Shown one piece after another: positions 35,165-44,600 of a stretch of DNA of 64,000 nucleotides. The notes under the pieces are model-generated. The model saw nothing but the letters and a program-made list of their open reading frames with translations, did no database searches and was not told the origin of the DNA. Each line of letters opens with the position of its first letter. Position 1 is the stretch's first letter. Origin of the DNA: Luteimonas huabeiensis HB2 (lineage in GTDB: Bacteria; Pseudomonadota; Gammaproteobacteria; Xanthomonadales; Xanthomonadaceae). The stretch covers positions 45,933 through 109,932 of the forward strand of contig NZ_JAAN01000045.1 in assembly GCF_000559025.1 (NCBI RefSeq), in the 5' to 3' direction. The position numbers and the translations under genes are program-made.

Positions 35165-35203
35165 CCGCCATCCTCCGCGCGGGATGGCGGACGGGCGCTT
35201 TAA
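35165..35203 (+). terminator. Hairpin terminator after the 590-residue protein
   Basis: CCGCCATCC (35165-35173) pairs with GGATGGCGG (35182-35190) around an 8-nt loop, followed by GGGCGCTTTAATA. The T-run is short, so termination strength is uncertain. TTTAATACGAT, just after it, may be part of the promoter of the DUF3597 gene. Confidence 0.5.
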
Positions 35204-35260
35204 TACGATGTTACGAAGCCGCTGGCACAATCCGGCGTCCCGTCCTCAGGAGTGTCGCGC

Positions 35261-35692
35261 ATGGGCCTGTTCTCCAAGATTTCCGATCGCATCTTCGGCC
35301 GCAAGACCGCACCGGCGCAGGCGCCGGCGGCCAAGACGCCCGAGCCCGTCATCTTCACCGGCAGCGAGCACGATCCCAAGGTCTCGCCGCCGGCGCGCAA
35401 CCCCGCGCCCGCGCCGGCGCCCGCGCCCGCCGAGCCGGTGGACGTCGAGGCGGTGCTGACCGCGCTCGCCGCGGAGAAGGGCGGCAAGAGCGACTGGCGC
35501 CATTCCATCGTCGATCTGCTGAAGCTGCTGGATCTCGATTCCAGCCTCGACGCGCGCAAGGAACTGGCCGCCGAACTCGGCGTCGCCGCCGGCGCCCACG
35601 GTAGCGCCGAGCAGAACATCGCCCTGCACAAGGCGGTGATGCGCAAGCTGGCCGAGAACGGCGGCAAGGTGCCGGACGCGCTGAAGGACTGA
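35261..35692 (+). CDS. DUF3597 domain protein
   Basis: 143 residues. MGLFSKISDRIFGRK is followed by a Pro/Ala linker (PAPAPAPAPAEP) and the DUF3597 domain (VDVEAVLTALAAEKGGKSDW, then SIVDLLKLLDLDSSLDARKE), ending NGGKVPDALKD. AGGAG lies 8 nt upstream of the ATG at 35261, which decides this start over the GTG at 35252. It is a small cytoplasmic family of unknown function. Confidence 0.9.
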   Translation: MGLFSKISDRIFGRKTAPAQAPAAKTPEPVIFTGSEHDPKVSPPARNPAPAPAPAPAEPVDVEAVLTALAAEKGGKSDWRHSIVDLLKLLDLDSSLDARKELAAELGVAAGAHGSAEQNIALHKAVMRKLAENGGKVPDALKD

Positions 35693-35740
35693 GCCCCCGA
35701 CCCCGCGCGCCCCGGCCCTGCCCGGGGCGCCGGCGTTGCG

Positions 35741-35764
35741 GCGCCCGGCCGCGCGGCCGGGCGC
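35741..35764. repeat. Perfect GC-rich inverted repeat
   Basis: GCGCCCGGCC and GGCCGGGCGC form a 10-bp perfect stem with a GCGC loop. It lies between the DUF3597 gene and the TonB-like gene. No T-run follows, so it could act as a weak or Rho-assisted terminator, or only as structure. Confidence 0.5.
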
Positions 35765-35883
35765 TCGCGGCATGATCGCGGCCGGCCGCGATCCGGCCAT
35801 CGTCCGCGCTACGATGCGCGCTCTCCCGCCGCACGTCCCTTCCCCCTCATGAAGGCCCGCACTCCCGACGTCCCGGCGCCGGC

Positions 35884-36750
35884 ATGAGCCCGCCCGCGCA
35901 CCGGCCGGACCCCAGGGCCGAGCCCACGATCGAACGCCTGCAGCCGTGGATCGCCGCGCTGCTGAGCGCGTTGTGGCACCTGCTGTTCCTGCTGCTGCTG
36001 ATGTCGTCGCCGGAGGTCGTGGTGACCGCACCGCAGGGGGCCGCGGCCGGCAGCCGGATGGTCGTGGACTTCGTTGGCGTGGCGCCGCCGCAACCCGCGC
36101 ACCCGTCGCCGGTCCCGCCCCGCCCGCGCCCGCCGGCCCCCCGCGCCGCGCCCGAGGCCGCCGAATCCCCGGCGATATCCCGCCTGCGGACCACGCCGGT
36201 CGCGCGCGCCGACGATGCCCTGCCGGAACCCGCGCCGCGCCCGGCGGCGACGCCGCCATCGCCGCCCGAACCCGCGCAGGCGGCCCCGCCCTCCCAGGCG
36301 CCTGCGGCCAGTCCGCCGCAGACCACCCGGCAAACCGCGCACGTGTGGGGCCAGCCGCCCGGCATGCTGCCGCAGGAGACCGCGCCCACGAACGCGGGCC
36401 TGGCCCGCAACCCCGCGGTGGACCGCGGGCGCGGCCGCGACGTGGCCTCCTCCGGCCCCAGCCTGGGAGTGGGCGGCTACCAGGTCCTGTACGACCAGCG
36501 CAGCGAAGCCCGGCTGCGCGCCTGGAAGGCGCAGGGCATGACCGAACTGTTCCTGCCGCTGCCCGGCACCCGCCAGTACATGGTCTGCCCGCTGGAGACC
36601 GCGCTGCGGCGCGAATCCGGCCCCTGCCGCCTGCTCGATCCGGACGACCCGCAGATGGCCGCCATCGGCGACGCGCGCGAGGTCATCAACATGCAGCGCG
36701 TCTACCGCCGCGGCGAAGTGGTCTGGCGCGGCCCGGGGCCGTACCGCTGA
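35884..36750 (+). CDS. Membrane-anchored proline-rich protein with TonB-like layout
   Basis: 288 residues. Residues about 22-43 are a single membrane helix (WIAALLSALWHLLFLLLLMS). It is followed by a long Pro/Ala-rich periplasmic-type linker (residues about 70-150) and a globular C-terminal domain (about 190-288; GGYQVLYDQRSEARLRAWK, LFLPLPGTRQYMVCPLETAL). The layout resembles TonB/TolA, but the C-terminal domain does not match TonB and no ExbB/D is nearby. An ATG upstream at 35849 is possible. It converges with yczR. Confidence 0.75.
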   Translation: MSPPAHRPDPRAEPTIERLQPWIAALLSALWHLLFLLLLMSSPEVVVTAPQGAAAGSRMVVDFVGVAPPQPAHPSPVPPRPRPPAPRAAPEAAESPAISRLRTTPVARADDALPEPAPRPAATPPSPPEPAQAAPPSQAPAASPPQTTRQTAHVWGQPPGMLPQETAPTNAGLARNPAVDRGRGRDVASSGPSLGVGGYQVLYDQRSEARLRAWKAQGMTELFLPLPGTRQYMVCPLETALRRESGPCRLLDPDDPQMAAIGDAREVINMQRVYRRGEVVWRGPGPYR

Positions 36751-36769
36751 GCGGCCGGCCCGGCGCGGC

Positions 36770-38212
36770 TCAGGCGATCAGCGGCCGCGCCGCCGCCGGC
36801 CGCCGCCGGCCCTCGCGCGGCAGCGCCGACCAGACGCGCGCCATCCGCTCCACCGCGTCCACCAACTGCGCCTCCGGCTTGGCATAGGGAATCCGCAGCC
36901 AGCGGTCGAAGCCGCCCTCGGCGCCGAACACCGGCCCCGGCGCCAGGTGCACGCCCTCGCCCTCCAGGCTCGCCGCCAGTTGCGTCGCGCTGCCGTGCGG
37001 CAAGCGCACCCACAGGCTCAGGCCCCCATCGGGCAGGCGGAAGCGCCAGTCCGGCAACCGCGCCCGCAGCGCCCGCGCCAGCGCGTCGCGCTGCCGGCGC
37101 ACCTGCGCGCGGCGAGCCGCGAACACCGCCTCGGCATCGAGCAGTTCCGCCACCACCAGTTGGTCGAACAGCGAGCTGCCGAGGTCCAGCTGCACGCGCG
37201 CGGCGACCAGGCGCTCCACCAGCGCGAGCGGCGCGCGGATCCAGCCCACCCGCAGGCCGCCCCAGCACAGCTTCGACGCGCTGCCGACGGTGACCGCCTC
37301 GCCGGCGAAGGCCGCGAACGGCGCCGGCATCGGCGCCTCCGACAACCGCGTCGCCTGCAGCGTCTCGTCGACGACGGCCCGCGTGCCCGCCGCCTCCAGC
37401 GCGGCGGCATAGCGCGCGCGTTGCGCCTGGTCCATCAGGAAGCCGGTGGGGTTGTGGAAATCGGCGATCACGTAGGCCAGCCGCGGCGCGGCCTCGCGCA
37501 GCGTGGCCTCGATGGCGTCCAGATCCCAGCCGCCATCGCCGAGCGGATCGCCCATCGGCGCGCCGACCAGCCGCGCGCCGCCGAGCGTCAGCGCGGCCAT
37601 CGCGTTCGGGTAGCCCGGCGTGTCCACCAGGATGCGGTCGCCCGGCCGCGATAGCGCGCGCGCAACGATGGCCAGCGCCGACAACGCGCCGGAGGTCACC
37701 ACGATCTGGGCGGCGCGGGTCGGCAGGCCGCGCCGCGCGTACAGCGCCGCGATGCGCGCCTGCAGCGCCGGCAGCCCGGACGGCAGGTAGCCGTCGCCCG
37801 ACAGGTAGGCCGGCAGCGCGGCCACCGCGCGCGCATACGCGGCCGCGGTGCCCGGCGTCGCCGCGCCCGCGGCGCAGGTCAGGTCGATCGCCCCCTCGGC
37901 GACCTTCGCCGCGCCCAGCGCGCGATCGTGCGCGCGCCGCCGCTCCATCGGCACGGTGGCGAAGGTGCCCGCGCCCTGGCGCGCGCTGGCGAAACCGGCC
38001 GCGACCAGCTCGGCATACGCACGCGCCACGGTGTTGCGCGACACGCCCAGCGCGCCCGCGACCGCGCGCTCGCTGGGCAGGCGCGTATCGATCGGGATGC
38101 GGCCATCGCCGATCAGCTCCTGCAAGGCCAGGCACAGGCCGCGGTAGGCCGGCGCGCGGTCCAGCCGGCCGACCAGCGCGGCCAGGCGTTCGGGGGCGAG
38201 CGATCGCTGCAT
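36770..38212 (-). CDS. yczR: MocR-type regulator (GntR HTH + aminotransferase), YczR-like
   Basis: 480 residues. The N-terminal GntR winged HTH is DTRLPSERAVAGALGVSRNTVARAY (quoted in part: RLPSERAVAGALGVSRNT). The C-terminal class I aminotransferase domain spans about 110-470, with the PLP lysine context GSASKLCWGGLRVGWIR and DFHNPTGFLM. MocR proteins use PLP as a sensor rather than for catalysis. It is divergent from a YczE-family membrane protein, the diagnostic partner of the YczR subgroup. Symbol assigned by this context. Confidence 0.9.
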   Translation of the reverse strand: MQRSLAPERLAALVGRLDRAPAYRGLCLALQELIGDGRIPIDTRLPSERAVAGALGVSRNTVARAYAELVAAGFASARQGAGTFATVPMERRRAHDRALGAAKVAEGAIDLTCAAGAATPGTAAAYARAVAALPAYLSGDGYLPSGLPALQARIAALYARRGLPTRAAQIVVTSGALSALAIVARALSRPGDRILVDTPGYPNAMAALTLGGARLVGAPMGDPLGDGGWDLDAIEATLREAAPRLAYVIADFHNPTGFLMDQAQRARYAAALEAAGTRAVVDETLQATRLSEAPMPAPFAAFAGEAVTVGSASKLCWGGLRVGWIRAPLALVERLVAARVQLDLGSSLFDQLVVAELLDAEAVFAARRAQVRRQRDALARALRARLPDWRFRLPDGGLSLWVRLPHGSATQLAASLEGEGVHLAPGPVFGAEGGFDRWLRIPYAKPEAQLVDAVERMARVWSALPREGRRRPAAARPLIA

Positions 38213-38230
38213 GCGGTCCACTATCCCACG

Positions 38231-38255
38231 ATTGGCGCTATCGGAAAGGTCCAAT
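38231..38255. promoter_or_regulatory. Candidate YczR operator between yczR and yczE
   Basis: ATTGG (38231-38235) and CCAAT (38251-38255) form an inverted repeat with a 15-bp spacer containing CGCTATCGGAAAGGT. The 61-bp gap between the two divergent starts has little room for anything but the two promoters and this site. MocR regulators often bind such paired half-sites; the exact boundaries are not proven. Confidence 0.5.
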
Positions 38256-38273
38256 TCGCCGCATCGTGGCCCC

Positions 38274-38984
38274 ATGTCCGCCGCCGAACCGCCCGCCCCC
38301 TCCCTTGCCAACCTCGGCCCGCTCGCGCAGTTGCGCGCCGGCCGCCTGCCCGAACGCCTGGCCCGGCTGCTGCTCGGCCTGTGGCTCTACGGGCTGGCGA
38401 TCGCGCTGATGATCCAGGCCGCTGTCGGCGCCGCGCCCTGGGACGTGTTCCACCTCGGCCTGGTCCGCCACCTGCCCGGCTCGTTCGGCATGGCGATGGT
38501 CGCCACCGCGCTGGCGGTGCTGCTGGCCTGGATCCCGCTGCGGCAGATGCCGGGCCTGGGCACGCTGGCCAACACCTTCCTGCTGGGCCCCTTCGCCGAC
38601 CTGCACCTGCTGTGGCTGCCCGCGCCCGACGGCCTGGCGCTGCGCTGGGCCTACCTGCTCGCCGGCGTGGTCGTCTGCGCCTTCGCTACCGCGCTGTACG
38701 TCGGCGCGCAACTCGGCCCTGGCCCGCGCGACGGCCTGATGACCGGCCTCGCCCGCCGCACCGGCTGGTCGATCCGCCGCGTGCGCACCGGCATCGAAGT
38801 CTTCGTCCTGGGAGCCGGCATCCTGCTCGGCGGCACCGCCGGCCTGGGCACCCTCGTGTTCGCCTTCGGCGTCGGCCCCCTGACCCAGCGCTTCCTGCGC
38901 CGGCTGACGGTGCCGCTGGCGTCGCCCTGCGACCGCGCGAACGCGCCCTGCCCCGCGGCGCCGCCGGACGCGCCCGCGTCGTGA
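38274..38984 (+). CDS. yczE: YczE/YyaS/YitT-like integral membrane protein
   Basis: 236 residues with about five hydrophobic helices. It shows the YczE pattern: RLLLGLWLYGLAIALMIQA, VGAAPWDVFHLGLVR, and GPRDGLMTGLARRTGWSIR. The function of the family is unknown, but the gene is the usual target of the divergent MocR regulator YczR. The C-terminal tail beyond about residue 215 is Pro/Ala-rich and variable. Confidence 0.9.
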   Translation: MSAAEPPAPSLANLGPLAQLRAGRLPERLARLLLGLWLYGLAIALMIQAAVGAAPWDVFHLGLVRHLPGSFGMAMVATALAVLLAWIPLRQMPGLGTLANTFLLGPFADLHLLWLPAPDGLALRWAYLLAGVVVCAFATALYVGAQLGPGPRDGLMTGLARRTGWSIRRVRTGIEVFVLGAGILLGGTAGLGTLVFAFGVGPLTQRFLRRLTVPLASPCDRANAPCPAAPPDAPAS

Positions 38985-39076
38985 CGCGGAGCGCGCCCGG
39001 GAGGGCGCGCACATCCGCCGGCCGCCCCGCACGCGGCCCGTATCATGGCGCCGGCATCCCCACACGGTCCCGACGC

Positions 39077-39628
39077 ATGGCCAAGCCCAACCCGCTCCAG
39101 GAACAGTTGCTCAAGGCCGGACTGGTCAAGAAGAGCAAGGTCGCCGAGGTGGCGCGCGAGCAGCGCAAGGCGCGCCAGGACAAGGCGCCGACCGCGGCGC
39201 AGGAGATCCAGCGCGAGGCCGAGCGCGCACGCGCGGAGAAGGCGGAGCGCGATCGCGCGCTGGCCGCGGCGCAGAAAGAAAAGGCGCGCACCGCCGAGCT
39301 TGCGGCGCAGGCGCGGCAGATCGTCCGCGACAAGCAGGTGCCGCACACCGGCGAACTGGAATACCGCTTCACCGCCGACGGCGCGATCCGCAGCCTGCTC
39401 GTCGACGACGCCCAGCGCAAGCAGCTCGCCGCCGGCGCCCTGGTCATCGCCCGCCTCGGCGACGGCTATGCGCTGCTGCCGCGCGCCGCGGCGGACCAGA
39501 TCCGCGAGCGCGACCCCAGTCTGATCCTGCTCGACCACGGGCAGGCCACGGATACCCCGGCCGAATCGACCTCCGAGGACGACGCCTACTACGCGCAGTT
39601 CAAGGTGCCGGACGATCTGATGTGGTGA
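39077..39628 (+). CDS. DUF2058 family protein (YaiL-like)
   Basis: 183 residues. The start MAKPNPLQEQLLKAGLVKKSK is the typical DUF2058 opening (quoted in part: NPLQEQLLKAGLV). A charged Ala/Arg/Lys coiled coil (about 20-90) is followed by the domain GELEYRFTADGAIRSLLVDD and YALLPRAAADQIRERD, ending DAYYAQFKVPDDLMW. Probable nucleoprotein or RNA-associated protein; unproven. It converges with recD. Confidence 0.92.
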   Translation: MAKPNPLQEQLLKAGLVKKSKVAEVAREQRKARQDKAPTAAQEIQREAERARAEKAERDRALAAAQKEKARTAELAAQARQIVRDKQVPHTGELEYRFTADGAIRSLLVDDAQRKQLAAGALVIARLGDGYALLPRAAADQIRERDPSLILLDHGQATDTPAESTSEDDAYYAQFKVPDDLMW

Positions 39629-39718
39629 CGCGGCTGGGGCTGCGCTGGTATGAGCGCGAGCCCTTGCCGTTTGCGCCGTTGTCGCCGAGGGTTCGGAGCC
39701 GTTCCCGGCGGGCAGGCG

Positions 39719-41644
39719 TCAGAACAGCGAGCCCTGCATGGGTCCTGCCGCTTCGGACGGCCGTGGGTCCGCTTGGGCGGTCGCCCCCAGCCGCCACGCC
39801 AGCCCCGACATCCGCACCGCATGCCGCGCGAGCGCGTCGCGCAGCACCTGGGCGCTGCCGGCGACGTGCAGGCGGCGGCGGGCGCGGGTGATGGCGGTGT
39901 AGACCAGTTCGCGCGAGAGCACGCGGCCGGCCTGGCGGGGCAGTTGCAGCCAGACCTCGTCGAATTCGCTGCCCTGGGCCTTGTGCACGGTCATGGCGAA
40001 GGCGCTGTCGTGGGCGGGCAGCGCGGCGGGGTGGAAGGCGCGCACGCTGCCGGGCCCGTCGCCGGGGAACCAGGCCATCGGGACGCCATGCTCGTCGGGC
40101 AGGCACAGGCCGATGTCGCCGTTGAACAGCCGGTGGCGATAGCTGTTCTCGGTGACGAGCAGCAGGCGGCCGGGGAACCAGGCCGGCGCGGGGCCGGTGC
40201 GTCGGCCGGACAGCAGGGCTTCGATGCGGGCGTTGAGGCCGCGGGCGCCCTGCGGGCCTTCGCGCAGGGCAGTGAGCAGGCGCAGGCGCTGGGCGCGGAC
40301 GAGGCCGGTGGTGGGGTCGGGGGCGTCGGCGAGGCTGCGCCAATGCGCGAGCAGGTCGTCGCGGTGCGATTCGAGGGGGTCGAGCGCGTCCTCGTGGAAT
40401 TCGACGCCGCGCAGGGTGCCGCCGCGCAGCAGCGCGAGCGCGGCATCGGCGTCGCCGCTGCGGGCGGCATCGGCGAGCGGGGCGAGATCGAAGCCGGCGT
40501 GCTGGCGGTAGCCGCGCAGCAATCGCACGCGGTGGCCGCGCAGACCAGCGGTGTCGGGGTCGGTGGGCGTGGCGTCGCCGAGCAGCGGGCGAAGGGTCTC
40601 GGCATCGGCGGGCGGCAGGGCGTCGCCGGGGCCGGCGGCGGCGAGGATGGCGGCGAGCACGTCGCCGGCCTCGACCGAGGGCAGCTGGTCGGCGTCGCCG
40701 AGCAGGATCAGCTGGGCGCCGTCGGCGACGGCATCGACCAGCTTGCTCATCAACGGCAGGTCGACCATGGAAGCCTCGTCGACGACCAGCAGGTCCAGCG
40801 GCAGCGGGTTGTCGGCGTGGTGGCGGAAGGCGGGGCTGTCGGGGATGGTGCCGAGCAGGCGGTGCAGGGTGCTGGCGGTCTCGGGCAAGGCGCCGGGCAG
40901 CGCGGCCCGAACGGCCGGGTCCAGACCGGCGGCGGCGATGGCCTGCACGGCGCGGCGCAGGCTTTCGGCCATGCGCTCGGCGGCGCGGCCGGTGGGCGCG
41001 GCCAGGGCGATGCGCGGCGGGGGCCGGCCGTGGCGCAAGGCCAGGGCGATGCGCAGCACCAGCAGGCGGGCGATGGTGGTGGTCTTGCCGGTGCCGGGGC
41101 CGCCGGTGATCAGCAGCAGCGCACGGCGCAGGGCGAGCGCGGCGGCGCGGGCCTGGCGGTCGCCGCCCTCGCCCGCGGCCCCGGCGCGCGCATCCGGGAA
41201 CAGCGCGGCGAACACGTCGACCACGGCGGCGGGATCGCCGGCGTCCAGCGGCCGGGCGGCGATGCGCGCAAGGCCGGCGGCCAGGCGCGCTTCGTATTCG
41301 CGGTAGCGGCGCAGGTACAGCAGGCCGAGGCCGGGCTCGAAGACCAGCGGGGCGTCGGCGGCCGAGGGCGCGAGGGCATCTTCGGGTTCGGCGACCCAGC
41401 GCGAGGCGCGCAGCTGGGCGATCCAGTCGGCGGGCTCGGGCCAGTCGAGGGCGGCATCGACCAGCAGGCGCGGGCGCGCGGGGTCGAAGCCGGCGTGGCC
41501 GTCGGCGACGGCGCGCGAGGCGAGCGCGGCGGCGGCGAGCACGGCATCGGGGGTGGCGGGATCGAGCCGGCGCAGGCTCTGCGCGAAGGCGTGGTCGAGG
41601 GTGCGCAGGGCGCCGGCTTCGGCGAGGGCCTGGAGCAGGGTCAT
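39719..41644 (-). CDS. recD: Exodeoxyribonuclease V alpha subunit, 5'-3' helicase
   Basis: 641 residues. The helicase core includes the Walker A segment LLITGGPGTGKTTTIARLLV, then LLVVDEASMVDLPLMSKLVD, and the C-terminal UvrD-like element FAMTVHKAQGSEFDEVWLQL. RecD is the 5'-3' motor of RecBCD, which processes double-strand breaks and degrades foreign DNA. Its start overlaps the recB stop by 4 bp (ATGA). It is the last gene of the recC-recB-recD operon. Confidence 0.96.
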   Translation of the reverse strand: MTLLQALAEAGALRTLDHAFAQSLRRLDPATPDAVLAAAALASRAVADGHAGFDPARPRLLVDAALDWPEPADWIAQLRASRWVAEPEDALAPSAADAPLVFEPGLGLLYLRRYREYEARLAAGLARIAARPLDAGDPAAVVDVFAALFPDARAGAAGEGGDRQARAAALALRRALLLITGGPGTGKTTTIARLLVLRIALALRHGRPPPRIALAAPTGRAAERMAESLRRAVQAIAAAGLDPAVRAALPGALPETASTLHRLLGTIPDSPAFRHHADNPLPLDLLVVDEASMVDLPLMSKLVDAVADGAQLILLGDADQLPSVEAGDVLAAILAAAGPGDALPPADAETLRPLLGDATPTDPDTAGLRGHRVRLLRGYRQHAGFDLAPLADAARSGDADAALALLRGGTLRGVEFHEDALDPLESHRDDLLAHWRSLADAPDPTTGLVRAQRLRLLTALREGPQGARGLNARIEALLSGRRTGPAPAWFPGRLLLVTENSYRHRLFNGDIGLCLPDEHGVPMAWFPGDGPGSVRAFHPAALPAHDSAFAMTVHKAQGSEFDEVWLQLPRQAGRVLSRELVYTAITRARRRLHVAGSAQVLRDALARHAVRMSGLAWRLGATAQADPRPSEAAGPMQGSLF

Positions 41645-44600
41645 GCGGCCGCCTCGTCACGGGCGCCCGCGAACAGCGCATCGACGGCGTGCACCAGCTC
41701 CGGCGCGAAGCGCCAGGCGCGGATGCCGGGGGAATCGGGGCGGGCCGCGTCGAGGCCGCGGCAGAACAGGTAGCGCGCGCCGCCGAAGTCGCGCGCGTAG
41801 TCGTACGCCTCGCCCAGGCGGAAGCGCAGCCAGCGGTGCAGGGCGAAGGTGTAGATCAGCGCCTGCAGGTCGTACTCGCTGTGCGCCATCGCGGCGTCGA
41901 GCTGCGCGGGGCCGTAGCCGGGCAGGCGGTTGGACTTGTAGTCGAGCAGGTACCAGCGGCCGTCGTGCAGGTAGGTCAGGTCAATCAGGCCGGTCATCAG
42001 GCCTTCCAGCCGGCGCCGCGCGCCGAAGCCCTGGCGGCCGCGCAGCAGGCCGTGGCGGTGCAGCAGCGCGAGCAGATCGTCGGTGCGGGTGGGCGCGAGC
42101 GCGAACTGGAACTCGATCTCGGGCCGGCGCGCGTCGGCCGGCAGGTCGGCCAGGCGCAGGCCCTCGGGCAGGGCGACGGTGAGGGTGTGGCCGACCAGCG
42201 GCAGCAGGGCCTCGACGCCGGCCTCCAGATCCGCGGCGGAGTAGCCGCTGGCGCGCAGCGCGTCGAGGGCGAGCGCGCGTTCGCCCTCCGGCGCGGGCAT
42301 GCCCGGCGTCCAGCCGGCCCACTGCGCGAAGTCGCTGCGCTCGAGGACCGCGTGCAGGGCGACGCCGAAGCGGCTGCCGGAAAAGCGCGGGTCGAAGGCC
42401 TCGGGCGCGGGGTCGGCATCGGGCTCCGGAGCGGCGGGTTCGTCGCGGCCGCCCGGCACGGGTTCGGTGGCGGCGCTGGCGACCTCGCCGCCGGCCTCGG
42501 CGTTGGCGAGCTGGGTGAAGCTGTAGACCCACCAGTCGGGCGCGGGCAGGCGCGCGGCGGTGCGCGCGGGCGGCACCGCGCCCTCGGCCTCGGGCGGCAG
42601 CCAGGGCAGCGCGGCGGGCGGCGGCGCGGTGTCGATGGCGATCGCATCGCGCGCGCGCGCGGCGAGCGCGTCGGGATCGGCGACCATCGGCCACAGCGGC
42701 GAGCGCGAATGGTTGAAGAACGGCCCGGTCGCCAGCCACAGCGCGTGCTCGGCGCGGGTCAGGCCGACGTAGAGCAGGCGCGCGTCCTCGGCGCGCTGGG
42801 CCTCGGCCCAGCGATCCCTGGCATCGTTCCAGCCGGAGGTCCCGGCCTGCAGCCGCCAGTGCAGCGTGCGGCCGCGCTCGCCGGCGACGACCACGCGCTG
42901 GCCGGCCTCCGGCGGCCTGCCGCCGATGCCGGCGAACGGCAGGAACACCAGCGGGTATTCCAGGCCCTTGCTCTTGTGCAGGGTGACCACCTGCACGCGG
43001 TGGGCATCGGATTCCAGCCGCAGCAGTTGCGCCTCGTCGTCGGGATCGGCCTCGGCGATGCGCCGCGCGAGCCCGTCGACCAGGCCGTGCAGGCCCAGCG
43101 CGCGCGCCTGCGCTTCCTGCAGGGCTTCGGCCAGCTGCAGGTAGTTGCTGAGCCGCCGCTCGCCGTCGAGCAGGCCGAGCAGGCGCTGCGCGTGCTCGGC
43201 GCACAGCGCGCCGACCAGGGCCAGCGGGCCGCCGCGCTGCAGCCGCTCGCGCCAGGCCAGCGCGCGCGCCTGCCAGCCGCGCAGAGCCTCGCCGTCGGCG
43301 TCGAGCGCGGCGATGCCGGCCGCGTCCACGCCGACCAGCACCGTGGCCAGCGCGGCGCGCAGGCGGCCGTCGTCGCCGCCATGCAGCAGGGCCAGCAGCA
43401 GGGCGTGGATCTCGCGCGCCTCGGCCGTGGCGAACAGGCTCTGCTTGCCGGCGGCGACGGCGGGGATGCCGACCGCGGCCAGCGCCTGGCGGATGCGCGT
43501 GGCCTCGCGGTGGGTGCGTACCAGCACGGCGATGTCGCCGGGCCGCAGGGGACGGCCGGCGAGCTGCGCGCGGCCGGCGCGCGCGTCGGCCAGCAGGCGG
43601 TGGATCGCGGCGACGCAGGCCCGGGTGGCCAGCGCGCGCGAGGCCTCCGCATCCCAGGCGCCGGCCCGGCCTTTCTCGTCGGGCGGCGGCGCGGATGCGC
43701 GCCACAGCGTGAGCGCCGGGGCGGGCGCGCCGTCGCGCAGGAAGTCGGCATCGGTACGCACGCCGCCGGGAGCGACGTCGCGGAAGCCGATGCGCGCATC
43801 GACGAAGGCGGCCTCGCCGGCCTCGGCGTACAGCGCGGCGATCGCGCGCAGCAGCGCCGGCCGCGAGCGGAAATTGCGATCGAGCGCGGGCGCGGCCTGG
43901 GCCTGCGCGCGCGCGGCCAGATAGGTCTCGACGTCGCCGCCGCGGAAGCCGTAGATCGCCTGCTTGGGATCGCCGACGACGAACAGCGCAGGATGATCGC
44001 TGCCGGCGCCGAACACGCGTTCGAAGATGCGCCACTGCCGCGGGTCGGTGTCCTGGAACTCGTCCACCAGCGCGACGCGGTACTGCGCGCGCAGGCGCCG
44101 CGCGAGGGCGTCGGCGTTCGGCGCGTCGTCGGCCAGCGCGTCGGCGAGGCCGTCGATCAGGTCGTCGTAGCTGCGTACGCGCCGCTCGCGCTTGCGCAGG
44201 GCGAGGCGTTCGCGCGCCTCGGTGCGGATGCGATGCAGCAGGCGGGTGCGCCGCGCCTCGCGGTAGGCGCCGGCCGCGGCCAGCGCGGCGCGGTAGGGCG
44301 CGATCGCCGCGCACAAGGGCGAATCCGGGGTGCGCCCGGCGTGGGCCTTGTTGGTCCTGGCGGCGAGCGACTCGGGCAGCAGGCGCTCGAGCCTGTCGTC
44401 GTCGAAGGGTTCGTCGGCATCGCCGCGCCCGCACCAGGCGGCGAGCGCGTCGAACAGCGCCTCGATCCAGGCGGCCTTGTAGCTCTGGCCGTTGAGCACC
44501 TTGCCCTCGACCGCGGCCAGCAGCGCGGCGCGGAAGTCCTGGCCGTGGTCGCGGAACGCGGCGGCCAGCGCGGCGGCGGCGGCGCGCAGCGCGGGCAGTG

